A stretch of DNA of 64,000 bases from Congeria kusceri (GCA_027627225.1 CM051034.1:46253548-46317547); one strand, 5' to 3'. Shown: positions 49,948 to 63,119, counted from the first letter of the stretch. A program made the numbers and translations. Notes: a model not told the origin generated them from the sequence alone.

Positions 49948-50214
49948 TACCCAGTCTACTCCAAAATTGCCCTTTCAACTAAAGAAGCCTGCATATTACG
50001 CTTTTAACAAAGAAGTGTTTAATCGATTACGATCAATTGTCTGTATATTTCAATAAGCGTCTACACAATAATAAAGACCTCACAGCATCATGACATCATA
50101 TGTAATACTAAGTGCCAATAATACAGGGGTTTTTGTATATATTTTCTTCGAAGAAACAACCTAAAAAGCTATTTTAAATTGATTTTCTGTGATCGCACAG
50201 TATATAAAGCGTAT

Positions 50215-50400
50215 AAAAACACTTGCCCGATCGGGCAAGCATCTGGCATTTTCTGCTAGCCCGAAATCAAATCTACTTGTCCCGGGCATCGGGCAACCCA
50301 GACTGTCTGGGGGTCCTCCCCAAGCAGGGTTCCAAGGGGTGGAACCCCCTCCACCCCTTGACAGGGGAAGGCCAGGGGGGCCGCCCAGCCACAAATGATT
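50215..50400. repeat. GC-rich dispersed repeat fragment
   Basis: 'cttgcccgatcgggcaagc' followed by 'gtctgggggtcctcccca' and a run of G/C clusters. It explains the proline/glycine-rich open frames on both strands here, which I do not regard as genes. Confidence 0.6.
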
Positions 50401-50904
50401 TTCAGCAATTTTAAGGGTCATTTTTAGGCCAAAACAAACACACAGTGAACATTTGTAACAGTAACGGTTTAAAGCGATGACTGAACAAAACATTAACTCT
50501 GTAAATGCATTTTCTATATCACAAACGTAAAACTCCTGTTTCTCACCAGAACTTGAAAGTGAATCCAAAATTTAATAAACTTTTATTTTGCGTTGCGAGT
50601 TGATCGCCATTTTGACTTGACTGTAAATGACCTAGTAGGTTTTGTTCCGAGGCATTCGATTGGTACTCTGGGTTAACTACAGCCAATAGACAGGCGTATT
50701 GAAAAACTTGTGTGAATGATTTTGTACTGTGGCATTCCATTGGTCGTTGTCGAGTACAGTAAGCCAATCGCGTTACAAACCTTTACAGCAAAACATAGCT
50801 GGTAATAGGGTGGAAATAGCCGGGTGATTTATCCGGCTCCCAGGTCTTAATGAAACCCCTGAGTACAAGCATGTGTACATTGTACAATGCATACATATAT
50901 GTCC

Positions 50905-51151
50905 AGTGTATGTAAGTGAAGTGTCAGCCCGGATCAGCCTGTGCAGTCCGCCACTGCGCTTTTATGGTATTTCTGTTTCAAGGAAGTCTCTTCTAAACAT
51001 AAATCCACTGTAGGCAGAAAGTGCCATCCCAGATTAGCCTGTGCAGACTGCACCCAATGATCCGGGACAACACTTTACGGACTGCACAGGCTGAATTGGC
51101 ACGACACTTTATGCGCATGCATTAAGCCCAGTTTTCCGACGACACGCCTCA
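50905..51151. mobile_element. Twin-palindrome miniature element, copy E (left end lost)
   Basis: Starts within the left arm ('gtaagtgaagtgtcagcccg') and ends 'cgacgacacgcctca' followed by TA. An extra 'ggactgcacaggctgaattg' segment near 51080 suggests internal rearrangement. Confidence 0.8.
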
Positions 51152-51339
51152 TATTATGTGTAAAGTGCATGGTATCAACATTAGAACATGCACACACCTC
51201 ATGAACAAAGTACACAATGCCAGTCATGTTTGAACAAAGCCTGCAAACAAGTGGCACATGCCATGTGTACCTGCTGATAGCCATCTTGCTGGAGAGCTGC
51301 CCAGATGGCTAATACACTGACAGCTGATTATATTCTCAC

Positions 51340-51819
51340 TGGAACAGATTTTGGCATTTTTTTAAGTATGCCATTAAATGTCTTAACTTGACATCAAAAC
51401 TAAAAAGCTCAAGTATAATAACTAGAAAAATATTTAGGAAAAAAAAACAGAAAAAAAGGTCCCACCAGGGTTCGAACCCGGTACATCCGGATTAAAAGGC
51501 TATCGCCTTAACCACTCGGCCATTCCGACTTCTATTTATCAACTTGCATTATTAACTTTATGTAAGTGTTCCACGTGTTGTCAAACAATTCAACGAAAAC
51601 AACAGAAACACTCCAAATTTTTCCATCGTTTAGCATTACAAACGCTTTATAATTTTATCAATTTCAACTGATGATTACTCATGAACGAAATAGTTTTTAC
51701 AGTATATTTCTAGGTCCGTAGTGTTATTTTGCTCCCTTGTATTCACTGTTCTTCTATTTTTGGAATCGGTGACAAAAAGTTGAAAAATTGTCAATTCGTC
51801 AATCTGTGAACATGTCCCT
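51340..51819. mobile_element. Second copy of the TTAA / tRNA-like element, left end degraded
   Basis: The right end 'caatctgtgaacatgtccct' is followed by TTAA at 51820. The interior matches the 35569 copy ('ccattaaatgtcttaa', 'gtgttccacgtgttgtcaaa', 'cggtgacaaaaagttg'). The left terminal repeat is eroded, so the start is approximate. Confidence 0.75.
51458..51529 (-). other. tRNA-like module, second copy
   Basis: The minus strand starts GTCGGAATGGCCGAGTGGTT, with CCTTTTAATCCGG in the middle and CCGGGTTCGAACCC (B-box, well-paired T stem). It is better preserved than the 35711 copy but still 72 nt with no variable arm. Confidence 0.65.
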
Positions 51820-52254
51820 TTAATACCCACTCTGAGTTTACCCTCCCAAATTTCAAAATGCTAGATCTAGCTCTACAGGTTCTACTTTCTACAAAGTTTT
51901 CATGCTTGCATTAATAACTGGTCAACACATTTTCCCTTGAAGTCTTTCACTTTTTTATACTAAGCATAAGTTGGGTGCATTTCTATTGATGCCATTGATA
52001 GATACACTATGTGATTCTACACAACGTCCTGTATACAATGTATTCCAGGCACAAATTACCCTCATAAATAATTTACCACATGAATTGCGTTTTTCCGAAG
52101 CTTTCAATAGAATCTGTACAGCAGTTACTATGTACATCTCATCAAGTTTATTCACCTTTTCTTCATCATCTTTAGCCATCAAGGCCATTTGCCCATCTTC
52201 TGAACTATATTTACAAAGAAACTTGCTCATCAGCTAAATAAACTGAGAAACAAA

Positions 52255-52345
52255 GACACCCCCCCATCCCTCCCCCAACCACCACCCCATCCCTCCCCCA
52301 CCCCCCACCCCATCCCTCCCCCAACCCCCCCATCCCTCCCCCAAC
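52255..52345 (+). repeat. C-rich CCCATCCCTCCC microsatellite
   Basis: Repeats of 'catccctcccccaac'. The complementary strand is G-rich. Confidence 0.95.
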
Positions 52346-52752
52346 CGGAAATCTTACAAGGGCACTCTTACCTTATAATATATTGAAATGGCTATAATAT
52401 ATCAGTGCCCTCTCTGGGAAAAGCTCTTTAAAAACATGCATTTTCAACAAGCGTAGCGACAAAACCTGAATTTTGGAATAACCTTGACTTCAACATTTGT
52501 TGGCATAATTTTTTTCCTAAAAAACCTAGGCACCACCCCCAGTAGCCTTTCATGGCATTAAGTAAATTTCGTTAATTCATTTAATTCATTAAGTCTTTGG
52601 CCCTTTTATTTATATGTCTATTTCGAAAAGTACATGCCATATTGTCACGTAAACTTAAGAGATGTACACACATAAATACATGTAAAATGTAAATGGTTAA
52701 TGTAAAATCGTTCTACTGTGCTAAATCAAACAGTTAATCCCAGTAGATTCAT

Positions 52753-53030
52753 AAGGCACAAAAAATATATATATATTTGTTTCAGGTTACCCGACCTACC
52801 CTACAAAAATGCCCCGACACTAGATCATTTTATTGCGTTTGTAAGATTGATTTTGATTTATTTACCTTTTTCAATAATTAAATGTGTTTTTGGATAAATA
52901 AGTGTTTTGTTTTGATACTATCCACTTATAAACATTGTTTAAGGATATTACCGATACGTTTGGAATATTTACTCAGTTTTACAATCTTCAAGTTGACCAT
53001 TTACCAAAAAATAAAATAAATAAAATAAAA
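52753..53030. mobile_element. Truncated, inverted copy of the cgtaaa / tttcaggttac miniature element
   Basis: Positions 52775-52990 match the 12298-12641 family in the opposite orientation, including 'gtttcaggttacccgacc' and 'cttcaagttgaccatttacc'. The far end is lost in an AAAT-rich tract. Confidence 0.7.
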
Positions 53031-53033
53031 TAA

Positions 53034-53420
53034 AACAAGATATGTTTGTAAAACATATATGCCCTCCGACTTGCAGCCAAGTCATCAATATGTGCAATTG
53101 ATATGAGATTTTTTTAATATTGTATGTGCACGTTAACACATGGGGAGGAAATTAAAGATGATGCTTTAGAAAGTAAATATAAAGCTGAAAGAAAGATGAG
53201 TATTATTATGGATTTATTTTTACAGTCTATTATATAAGGATACCTGTTTTCTGTTTGATTTATACATCAAATAGGCCAAAACATCTCTAGATATCCTGCA
53301 GAAACAAAATGGTCTATGGAGAAAACAGTTTTCATGTTACAAGCCCCTCAGACCTTGACCTTTGACCTGTTGACCTCAAAATTTATAGGTGTCTTGCTTT
53401 CCTCCTAGTGAAATAAGAAA
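53034..53420 (+). repeat. Dispersed repeat with clustered TGACCT motifs
   Basis: Begins 'aacaagatatgtttgtaaaa' and 'catatatgccctccgac'. Contains 'gaccttgacctttgacctg' at 53350-53370. It resembles the right/left modules of the 17200-17605 repeat. Confidence 0.55.
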
Positions 53421-53984
53421 CATGGAAGTAATATTTACTGGTTTTAAAGTATTTTTAAATGCTTAGTGTTTTATTCATGTATCACCAGCCAGTGAACACT
53501 GCCTGTCAAATACTTTCTCTGATCTGAAGCCCTTGGTTGAATAAGCAGACTCGCTTCAAAGACACTTGAAAAAAACCTACTTAGAAGAAATAGTGGATCA
53601 TGTTTATATTTAGATTGCACTTATGCTCGAAAAATACACTACAATTCACCATATTGTCAAGGTCTCTGAAACAGAAACAGTCTTCACAATAATTATTTGG
53701 AAGGACTTGCCCATTTGGGCATTAGCCATCCAATTTAAACTATCCAATTTAAACTTGCCCGAAACAACCTGGACTTGTCCGAAATTGGGAAATAAAACCT
53801 AGAGATTACCTAAACAGTTCAAAGGACAGACGTGTTGTTCATGTATTCAGTCATACGGAAAGAAAATCATGTCATAATGCAAGAACAAAATCTGGAAAGT
53901 GTTGTATTTTTGGTAAAGTATCATCTACTTTTATGATTTTGCTTTCTTCTTGCACTTGCCTTTCCGGCAGACAGGTCAAAATGT

Positions 53985-54095
53985 TAACTTGCCCAACTAG
54001 ACTTTTAACTTGCCCAACTAGACTTTTAACTTGCCCAACTAGACTTTTAACTTGCCCAACTAGACTTATAACTTGCCCAACTAGACTTTTAATAG
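53985..54095 (+). repeat. 21-bp tandem array, 5 copies
   Basis: The unit 'cttgcccaactagactttta' plus one base. The LTCPTRL frame is a by-product. It lies next to a cttgcccgaaa-type repeat at 53700-53785. Confidence 0.93.
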
Positions 54096-54618
54096 TCCCT
54101 GGCTTCGGTCAAGTAGCTATTTCGAAAACTGTAGAAATGTTCCAGTGATAACTAAATCTCTTGTATTTTCTGGTCTTTTATTTGTATTTTGTTGTTAATG
54201 TTTACGCACATGTGTATTGTACAATGTACTGCTATTACAGAATAATGGTCCTAAAATTGTCCAGTAATTATTATTTTCTTTTTATGATTGAAACCGCAAA
54301 TATGGAACAGTCTGTCCAAAACAAAATTTCCAAAACATTCTAAACAACACATTCTAACATGAAACATGTACAGTTTTCTATAGACAAAGAACAAAATTCA
54401 CCGTTGTTGAACTACCCTAAAAAAAAAAACCAACAAATTGATGCAAGTCATGTTAGAATCTAAATAATATTTGTTTATCTGCTAATAAACACGGATTTGT
54501 CGTTTTCTCATGCGGTATATTAAACCACTCGGGCTGATGCGATTGTGGTTTAATTCATACACATCAGAACTCCAAATCATTGTTTATTAGCCAATAAACA
54601 ACTCAAAATTAACAATTA

Positions 54619-55150
54619 CCGTAAATGTCCTTATTGACGCCCATGACCTAATAGACACGCACAGGGTAATTTTTGGTCCCGAAATATTTTTTGTTGATCC
54701 ATTTTTTCTAAAAGTAACGAAAACTTATGTTAATTTCGATAGAAAGGATTAAATAGACAGCCATATTTATGTATCCGGAATTGCACAATAAATAAATAAA
54801 CCTATGCCCCACTATACGGGTCACACGCAACCATATATGACGCAAGTGAATGGGACCACAAGAATGCCTTACGATATTATGAACATTTATTATAAGAACA
54901 TGTAATAACAGTTTGCGCATGCAAAGCAAGTTTCACGCTTCCCACGTGGAGGTTTTAACAACAAGCGCTGTCAAAAGCAGTCAACCAGAATGTGCGTCCG
55001 CAGTGTCACATTTCATTACGTCGATCATGTTTATAATTTAGACAAAACTGATTTCTGAATAATGGCAGAATAAACAAAAAATGGCTCCATTTAAACGCGA
55101 AGGGGTCCTAAAATGATACGCGCCCTGCGCGTCAAAAAGGACATTTACAG
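54619..55150. mobile_element. 532-bp TA-flanked element with CCGTAAATGTCC ends
   Basis: The left end CCGTAAATGTCCTTATTGAC is inverted at the right ('gtcaaaaaggacatttacag') with two mismatches. TA lies on each side (54617-54618 and 55151-55152). The terminal CCGTAA is shared with the 5433-6357 element. CpG-rich near the right end. Confidence 0.8.
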
Positions 55151-55799
55151 TATTTCTTAAATTAGCATTATTTTTCTGCAACGCTTGTAACAAAAATTCT
55201 AGATATCATTATTAATAGTCTCATCATTCTGAAATAATTGATGATGATTGTTAACTCAATTTCCGATTAGAATGATAATTACATGCAATAATGCATTAAA
55301 AACCTCTCCAATGTTTGCAAAAACGATTTTGATTAATATAATGCTACATCAGTACATATCTGCCCCAGTGATCAAAATCTTTTCAAAACCGTTCTGAAAC
55401 AACAAATTTACTCAATTCACCATGTCCTCCTAGTCTAATGCAAATTTCTTAATGTATAATAATTACCATACAAAGGAAACACAAAGGGAAAAACTACATT
55501 AAAAAGGAAATCAATTTTTACCAGCCCTAATTCTTGCTTGATTTCATATTGGCTATAAAAGAATTCATCAACATGTTCAGATAATGCACCAAGATGGAAA
55601 ATCAATGATTCCCCAGCCCATGGATATTCTTCAGTACAAGATTTCTTTTAAAATGGAAAAGCTGAGAATGAGTAGATCAATGAATGGACCAAAATGGGAA
55701 GTTTTCACACTGTACAAGCCTTCCCTTGCACTCTTTTCCATGTTTTGGCTATGCATACTATAATTCACAAATATTTACATTTTAGTCTACAAAATAATT

Positions 55800-55855
55800 G
55801 TTTTTGTTGCTATTGTTGTCGCTGCTGCTGTTGTTGTTGTTGCTGTAGTTCTTGT
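55800..55855 (+). repeat. (GTT/GCT)n trinucleotide microsatellite
   Basis: 'gttgttgttgctgtagttc'-type repeats. The cysteine-rich frame across them is spurious. Confidence 0.85.
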
Positions 55856-56375
55856 CCTTGTCAACTAATGGTAACTCCCAAATCATTGCATATAAAACTA
55901 TATTTTTCTTAACAAATAAATTAAAATACAATAATATACATTTTGTATTAGGTTAAAGAAAGTGTTGCCAAGATGGTGTCTGAAAAATTGCCCATCAAAA
56001 TTTCATTCACTGTGTCTTCCTTCTTTAATATTAAATGTTATCCATTTGAAATTTTGAATTCCTAAACATTTCAGGTTTTAACACATTGAAATACTTTCCT
56101 TATTTATTTTTTTGGCAGCTTTCACTACCCACAAAATATAATGCAACCTCGTCCAACATGTGTTACAATTTAACAGTAAACTACTCAATTCTGTGACTTT
56201 AGGCTGCTACTGATTTACCGTTACCTGCTTTGTTGAAAATACAAACAAGCCGGATTGTCAAAACAAACAGAAATTAAAGTGAAAATAATGAAATTAAGGA
56301 CACAAACATTAAAATTAAAGTGAAAATCATTCTTGCTGTGTTTGTTTTGTTTTGTTTTTTTGTTTTTATTTCTTG

Positions 56376-56712
56376 TTAGGCGTAAACAAAAATATGTTTG
56401 TTTCAGGTAACATGCCCAAAAAAATTAGGGTAGGTAGGTCAGGATTTATTTTTATGTTATTTTTTTGGTAAATGGTCAACTTGAAGATTCTAAAACTGAA
56501 TATATTTTCAAAACATTTCAGTAATATACTAAAACATTCTTTCTAAGTGGATGCTATCAAAACAAAACACTTATTTATCCAAAAAACATTTACTATTTGA
56601 AGACAGGTAAATAAAATAATCTGACAAACTCAATAAAAAATGTAATGTTCTAGGGTCGGAACACTTTTTTAGGAAAGGTCGGGTAACATGAAACAAACAT
56701 TTTTTTACGCCA
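56376..56712. mobile_element. Miniature inverted-repeat element, same family as 12298-12641
   Basis: The ends are 'ggcgtaaacaaaaatatg' and 'catttttttacgcc'. It shares 'tttggtaaatggtcaacttg' and the rest of the interior with the 12298 copy, about 337 bp. Confidence 0.75.
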
Positions 56713-59475
56713 TATAAGTACAGTAAAAACAGAAGGATGGTATGCTATCCTTCTCTTTTCATCATAAATATTTATTAAATCCCAAATTGCAGAGATAAAA
56801 GAAATCAGTCACAGCCTACAGAAATGTTGGATAAACTCATTTTGGGGCAGGTTTCAAACACTTGGTGTGACAAGATTTCAACTTGAAAAAATGCAAAATG
56901 TGGTATCTTCCATGTGTGATCAATTCATCAAATAAAAGTTGTCAGCCATGTGCGCGTCTCTAACGCAAAGATTGATTAAGTATATACTGTGACATGTATA
57001 TTATGTATACACCATACCAATTAATACTACTAACTTTAATATAATTTTCTATTACAACCCAAAATACCTAAATAACGTTTTCTTGTTTTTTTTAAATATT
57101 TAACATACACCGGTACACTGGATTTCCGATTTAAATATTTCTAACTAATGTTTTCTTTCATGAACTGTATGTTATGAACGATACTTTAACTAACAAATTG
57201 AGTGAATTATTTTGATAATTTAACAATTAATTTCAAGAAAAGCTGTGAGTATCTAATTTGCATTTATGTGTATTAAGTTATTTTGAAAACATATTTGTCA
57301 CACACAAAATATTAAATATTTTGCTGACTCTCAAAACAAATCTTGCTATTTATATTTATATTTATAAACAGTGAACAATTATTTCTGCTTTTCCGGTTTG
57401 AACATGTTGTCCATACTGTGCATTTGAATACGAAAACAACAACTTCTCAACATGAATTGTTTTGAGTTGTTTTTTTTTGTTGTTCGTTTTTTCAGAGTTT
57501 AAGTGTGTAAATTACATAACATCAAATAAACAAACCAACAATAAAACTACGATATTAGTTACATGTGCCAGGTAATCTGATTTCAGGAAAAAAGCCATTT
57601 TAGAGTAAATAATTAGATTTTCAGACTTTAATCTGCAGAATAAGAATAAAACAAAACTTTATTCCAATAATATTTTGTTCATTTTAAGTGTTTATTTAAT
57701 TAATAAAGACTATAACATTACAGTGCAATTCATTTTCACCACATAAGTATGCGTCTTCCAATTAATACAAAATTAATGAACATTATTTCTTACAGAACTT
57801 TCTAACTACTATGTGCATAGCACACACACAGTTCATCAGATTTCATCTTCCACACACTTGAGCCGACCCCCCAGTTACTTTAAATAGAAACTAGGTTACA
57901 TTCAACATGGCAGATAATGTTTACTACCTACACAGGGCGGACTTCAGCTAACCAACTGAAATATTTCATGTTTGCAGAGAACAACTATTGCACAATATCT
58001 AATAGACATTATCTGCATCATAACAAACAAATAAATGGATTGTATATCAATGCAACTCTGTGCAAAATCAATTGTTACTAGTAAAACAAATTTTTTTTTC
58101 ACAATAATGACTTGACCACCAAAATGGAATATTGATTATAGGAAACAATATAAATGTTTTTCGAAAAGAACAGAAATTTTGCATGCAATCTGGCCTTGGG
58201 ATATTTTTTGCCTATTGCACAATTAAAGATTTAAATTCTGCTATCTGAACAAGGGCGAACACTGGACTTAATATGTCTGTTGTTGTTTTTTAAAGAAAAA
58301 ATATGTTATTAAACCAAGTTAAACAGGCTAAGACAAAAATATCTTAAATAAATTATGGTCTTTTAATTAATGCAAATATTAATGAAATTTAAAACTAAAA
58401 TTTATCCTAAAATATAAAAGTGCCAAAAACACTGTATTATGTGAAGTTAGAATAAGACACCAAATATAGAATTGACAGGATTTTTGTTCTTTTTTTCACA
58501 TAAAACTGAGCATTACATGTTGTTTATATGTTTTTTATATTATGTCAATACTTTTGGTATAATTAGCATTTTTACATGACTTTTTCATTAAAACTGATGG
58601 TGTCTTAGATCATTTTTACTGTATTTATAAACTGTGTTCATGCACGCATGGACACAGGTCAATTTCTGTGTGAAAATTTTGTAAATGCATACACGTATAC
58701 AGTTTTGTGGAAAAATCAATTTTACTGATGCATTTATATGTGCAGGTGTCTATTGCACTAATTACTCTGCAAAATTCTGAAATTACAAATGATAATAGTG
58801 TGTTCAAACTATTTTTGGCGTTTTTTGCTCAGTTATGCAAATCACATTCAACATCTATAAACAAAATACATAATAATATTATGTTCATAATTTTATATTT
58901 TTATTAACTCTTTTTGAAATGTGAAAAACTCCAGAAAATATGGCATAAATAAAGACATGTAAAAGCCAGTTGTATATTTTTAAATGGGGGAAATCGTGGA
59001 AACAAATGTATTTAAACTTGACTTAGACTAAATTACATTTTATCATGATAAGATTAACAGGGGGAAAAAAAGTTTTAATGTGAATTGTCAATACAAAATA
59101 TAAATCGGACAATCACTATGTTGAAACAGGAATTAAAACATTCTTAACTTTGTGCATCATCTTCATACAAACAAAATAAGATCAAAACGCTGACAGCGTA
59201 GAAAGACGGTTGGTGACAAAAGAAACTAAAAAATTGTGAATTATGAGCGCATTTTTGCTAAAATCAAACATTTGTTTGAATGAAGTTCAATTTTCCACCT
59301 TTAAACTTAATAATTTGGCTTCTTTTTCAATAGTATTCGACATTTTAATGAAAACTAATTTGTAATAAACGAAAAAATATTTTGTTTGAGCTAATTATCT
59401 CATGCAAACGGAATTATATACATGCCAGTTAACAAGTCAATCTGCAAGGGCCAGAATAACCGATAAAGCGTAGTA

Positions 59476-59714
59476 TTTGTTTGTTTGTTTGTTTGGATAT
59501 TTCGCCGTATTAAACAGTATTTCCGTCATACAACGGCGGTCAGTTAACTTACTGACACTTTTCCTGGGTAAGCTGGTTTACCACTACTGAGAACACATAC
59601 TTATGCCAGTAACTGACAATCCCCACACAAGTTATGTGGCCGGGCTGGGAATCGAACCCGCGATCCTCGGATTTGTAGTCCAGCGCTCTACCAACTGAGC
59701 TAGCCGGCCTGGCA
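59476..59714 (-). mobile_element. tRNA-derived SINE with 13-bp target duplication
   Basis: On the minus strand the head reads GGCTAGCTCAGTTGGTAGAG (A-box), an anticodon loop CTACAAA, and GCGGGTTCGATTCCC (B-box). The body has 'agttactggcataagtatg' and the tail is (CAAA)n at about 59478-59495 on the opposite strand. ATAAAGCGTAGTA flanks it at 59463-59475 and 59715-59727. Confidence 0.88.
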
Positions 59715-60012
59715 ATAAAGCGTAGTAGTTAGGCGCAATAATTGTTAGTGCTTCTTAGCCAAAGATCAATAAATAAACATGTTTATTTATAGATCTTTGT
59801 TCGTAGCCTACTGATTCAAAATAGATCATATGATGGAATTGTCGATTATCCATAGTACAGTTTAAAATTAATAAATTGCAGTAATTTGTTCTCAAAATAT
59901 TCAGAATTAGAAATGCTAACAAGAAAAAACACTTTCGCAACGAGTCAAAAATAACCAATGTAGCGCATTAATTTGGTGGCCGTATTCCAGGACACTCCGG
60001 TAAATATTTTGG

Positions 60013-60655
60013 TTGTGTCACAGAGTTATAAATACTATTTGATTTTGATTGTTTGCATTATAAATTCATATATTTTCATAGTTACAGTATTATAGAATTT
60101 ATATATTCTAGCATAATTAAGAGCATGAATTGTTAGGATTTCTTTGTCTACTGAATGGCAACAGTAAGTTACTTTTGACCACATGTTTAACTTGATATAA
60201 ATTATTTTAGTTACAGTCTGGGAAGTCTTTTCATATTGACTTCACACTTATGATTCAGACTGTATGCTTATCAGCTCTAGGTATAAGTAATGACTGTAAC
60301 TAAAGATCTAAAGATTCTTAGGCTAGGTGCTAATTAATTACAGTCTGATAGAAGTAAGGAAGTAAGGTACTGTATGATTGGTGGATGAGAGATAGATATG
60401 ATTGGTTAGTGAGGTGTGTTTGTGTGACTTAGTATTAAGGATGAAAGGGTTTCAGAAGGGGAAGAGGTCAGTCAGGAAGGAGAGGTGATAGGGTTAGAAA
60501 CAAGAGGATGAATAGTTGGAAATATTATAACTAGGTATTGTTGAGAAAATTATGAGAATTAGGACGAAACAAGAATAAATAAAACAAACAGTTAATGCAT
60601 CAAACGAGTTGTGTTGTGCTTTTAATGATAAGTGCACAGGTTCCCCGGTCCGGTC
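60013..60655 (+). mobile_element. Possible solo LTR or LTR-like fragment
   Basis: An AATAAA at 60575-60580 is followed by 'cgagttgtgttgtgctttt' and 'ggttccccggtccggtcaca', an arrangement like the R-U5 part of some LTR retrotransposons. A TG...CA border is possible (tgtcacag near 60016 to tcaca near 60658), but no matching target duplication was found. Confidence 0.25.
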
Positions 60656-63119
60656 ACAGTTACATACAAGTAAATAGCAAAAGTAGGGGTGTCATTAATT
60701 TATTAATTTAAAGTTATTTTTTTTATAAATTGACCTTTTTACAAACTGTAATTGTAACAAATCACATGAAATACACATTATAATGCATATTACATACATT
60801 ATCTTAAATAATTAAAATGTAAGAAAATGGGTGTGAAATTTTGCTGTTTTGAAGAAGGACCGTTCTGGTTTCGATTTACTGACTAATAGCCTGCAAAGTA
60901 GTTTTCCGCGATACCTGATTTGGAAATTCCCCTCTCAATAGACCGCTGGCTTCTGCCAACAGTCTAAAAATAATAACAGTCTTGATTGAAATTGTGATAC
61001 ATTTGATATATATATTATTTATCATAACAAAGTGGCCATAAAGTAAAAATATTATCATGAAGATCTATAAAACTAAAAATTTTTAAATATTCATCACATA
61101 CACAGAACAGTATTTCCATTAGTAACTGAGCATTCAGTTTACAACAAGTCTGAAAACCCCACCACCTTCAATGTCTTTCTTTCGGCTTTAAAGTACTGAC
61201 TAAAATAATTCCACAAACAAAGGATTTCGACAATCAATAGCAGTATGTAGGTTCAATACAATCTCTGTAATTTTAATCTGCCACTATAATGGTCGAATAT
61301 TTAATCTGATAGAAATTACAATGTGAGCATATGGACAAAGACACTGTACATTGGCTACAGCCATGGGTTAAGTTGTGGCCATTTCAGAAAGTTATGCAGT
61401 TTAGTACTCACCAGTGGGTTGCACCTGCTTCATTAAATGTAGTGGTTAAATCATTTCATTTACACACAATTTTAAACACAAGAAACCATAAACGTTTAAT
61501 ACACAAAGCCACAATGATTTTCACATTTTCTTAGCATACCTTATGAGTTAAAATAATAAATACAGTCTTCACGCTAACCACTAGCCCTGAAAGCCTGGGG
61601 CTAGTGAAATGTAATTTGGGCTAGTAACAATTCATAAATGTATATAGTCGGGCTGGTGGAAATTTCAAATTTACTGTTATTGCATAATGATTCGGGCTAG
61701 TGGATTAAAACAATTAATATGAAGACTGCAATTATAATGATATCTTTGCAGGTACAACTTCAATTGTTGTTTTTTTATTTATTAGCATTATTATATTATT
61801 AATATCATTATTTTGTTACAATATTATTATACATATTAATAATTTGTTTCCAAGGTTCTTTTTGTTCATTTTGTGGCTGCACAGTTACGTTAGGATGTAG
61901 TTGCCCCATGAATATTTTATTTTTACACATTTTTGTTTGCATTTAACATCGAGCACGATACTGTTTTAATAGTGATGGAAAAAAACATTTGTACCCATGA
62001 ATTAAACAATATTTTTATCCATCAAAACTGTCTTTGAAGGCAAAACATACAACGAACAGCACAAGCCGTGGTCGACTAAGACACCTAGAGTCAACGGTAA
62101 ACAATTTCTTGTTCATTAATGTGTATTAAAACAGCATCTGGTGTCTGAATATATGAAACCACATCTGTTGCAGGAACATATCCACTTCTATGCAATAAAT
62201 GTGAACATAATAAGATTAGAGTGATCAATAAATGGCCAAAACACCAGTGATTTTTTTCTCTCAACATTTCCTAACTGCTTTATTGTGACAATGTTCAAAA
62301 TAGGGAAAGTTTTGTTGTTTTTTTTAAAATTATTTTTCATAAAATGTGCGGTTATTTTGCTTTTTTAATGATCAATATATTCAAATTTTTCATCTACTGA
62401 ACTAGTCTTCCGTTTTAACAATGGTGCAAATTCAATAATTCTATTTCTATTTACGCACCCACCTGTAAAATACTATAAATTACAAGAAGGAAGAGAATGG
62501 ACATTTTTGGGGGGAAAAATGGAGGATATTTTGTCAGGGGAAACTGCCTTTAAAAGGTACTAAAATTAGCGAAAACAAATCAATGAATTTTCACAACACT
62601 AACAAGGCTTTGAGCACTGGGCGTGACTTCAAAGGACTATGATCACCAACATGGATTCAATTGATTCAGTATCATACTGAAAGAAATCAGATATTTTTAG
62701 ACTGTTGGCGGTCTTTATTAAGGCGAATTTCAGTGATTGAATCGTGTGACCTACTTTTTACGTTGCAGACTACGAAGCACTAAAAATCGATGCTGCCGAT
62801 TTATACACTGCGTCGGCTATTTTGGCCCTTGCGGTTAAATTGGCAAGCTGATTGTTATGCATAGTACTAGTTAAATAGTTTGCATACAACCTTTATATCT
62901 ACCACAATATTGAAAATAGCGAGTACAACAGTTCAATTTGTCCTGTGAAAAAATGTTTTCCTTCTGTTACAAAAGGTTTGCACTCATATTTTTCTTGATT
63001 TTGCTTTCTTTTCTTCTCTCCCCAACAGTCCTTCTACGCTATCAGCATTTTGATTCAGGAATGGGAGAAGTGTTTGTTAACTGGCATCCTTATTTCTCTG
63101 TCTGAAATTCTTTACAGGG

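Noticed and set aside
50161..50568. 135-codon minus-strand frame with a Gly/Pro-rich centre
   Set aside because: The centre is the GC-rich dispersed repeat at 50215-50400; the ends are unconserved-looking AT-rich sequence.
59640..59714. A functional tRNA gene (anticodon ACA)
   Set aside because: It is the head of a SINE with a CAAA tail and a target-site duplication; the T stem has mismatches.
60896..60970. A 49-base segment on the minus strand with tttttag acceptor and CAG|gtatcg donor, as a KDM3 exon
   Set aside because: The flanking KDM3 exons already join in phase 0 with continuous homology, and 49 bases would break the frame. At most it could be a cryptic or poison exon.
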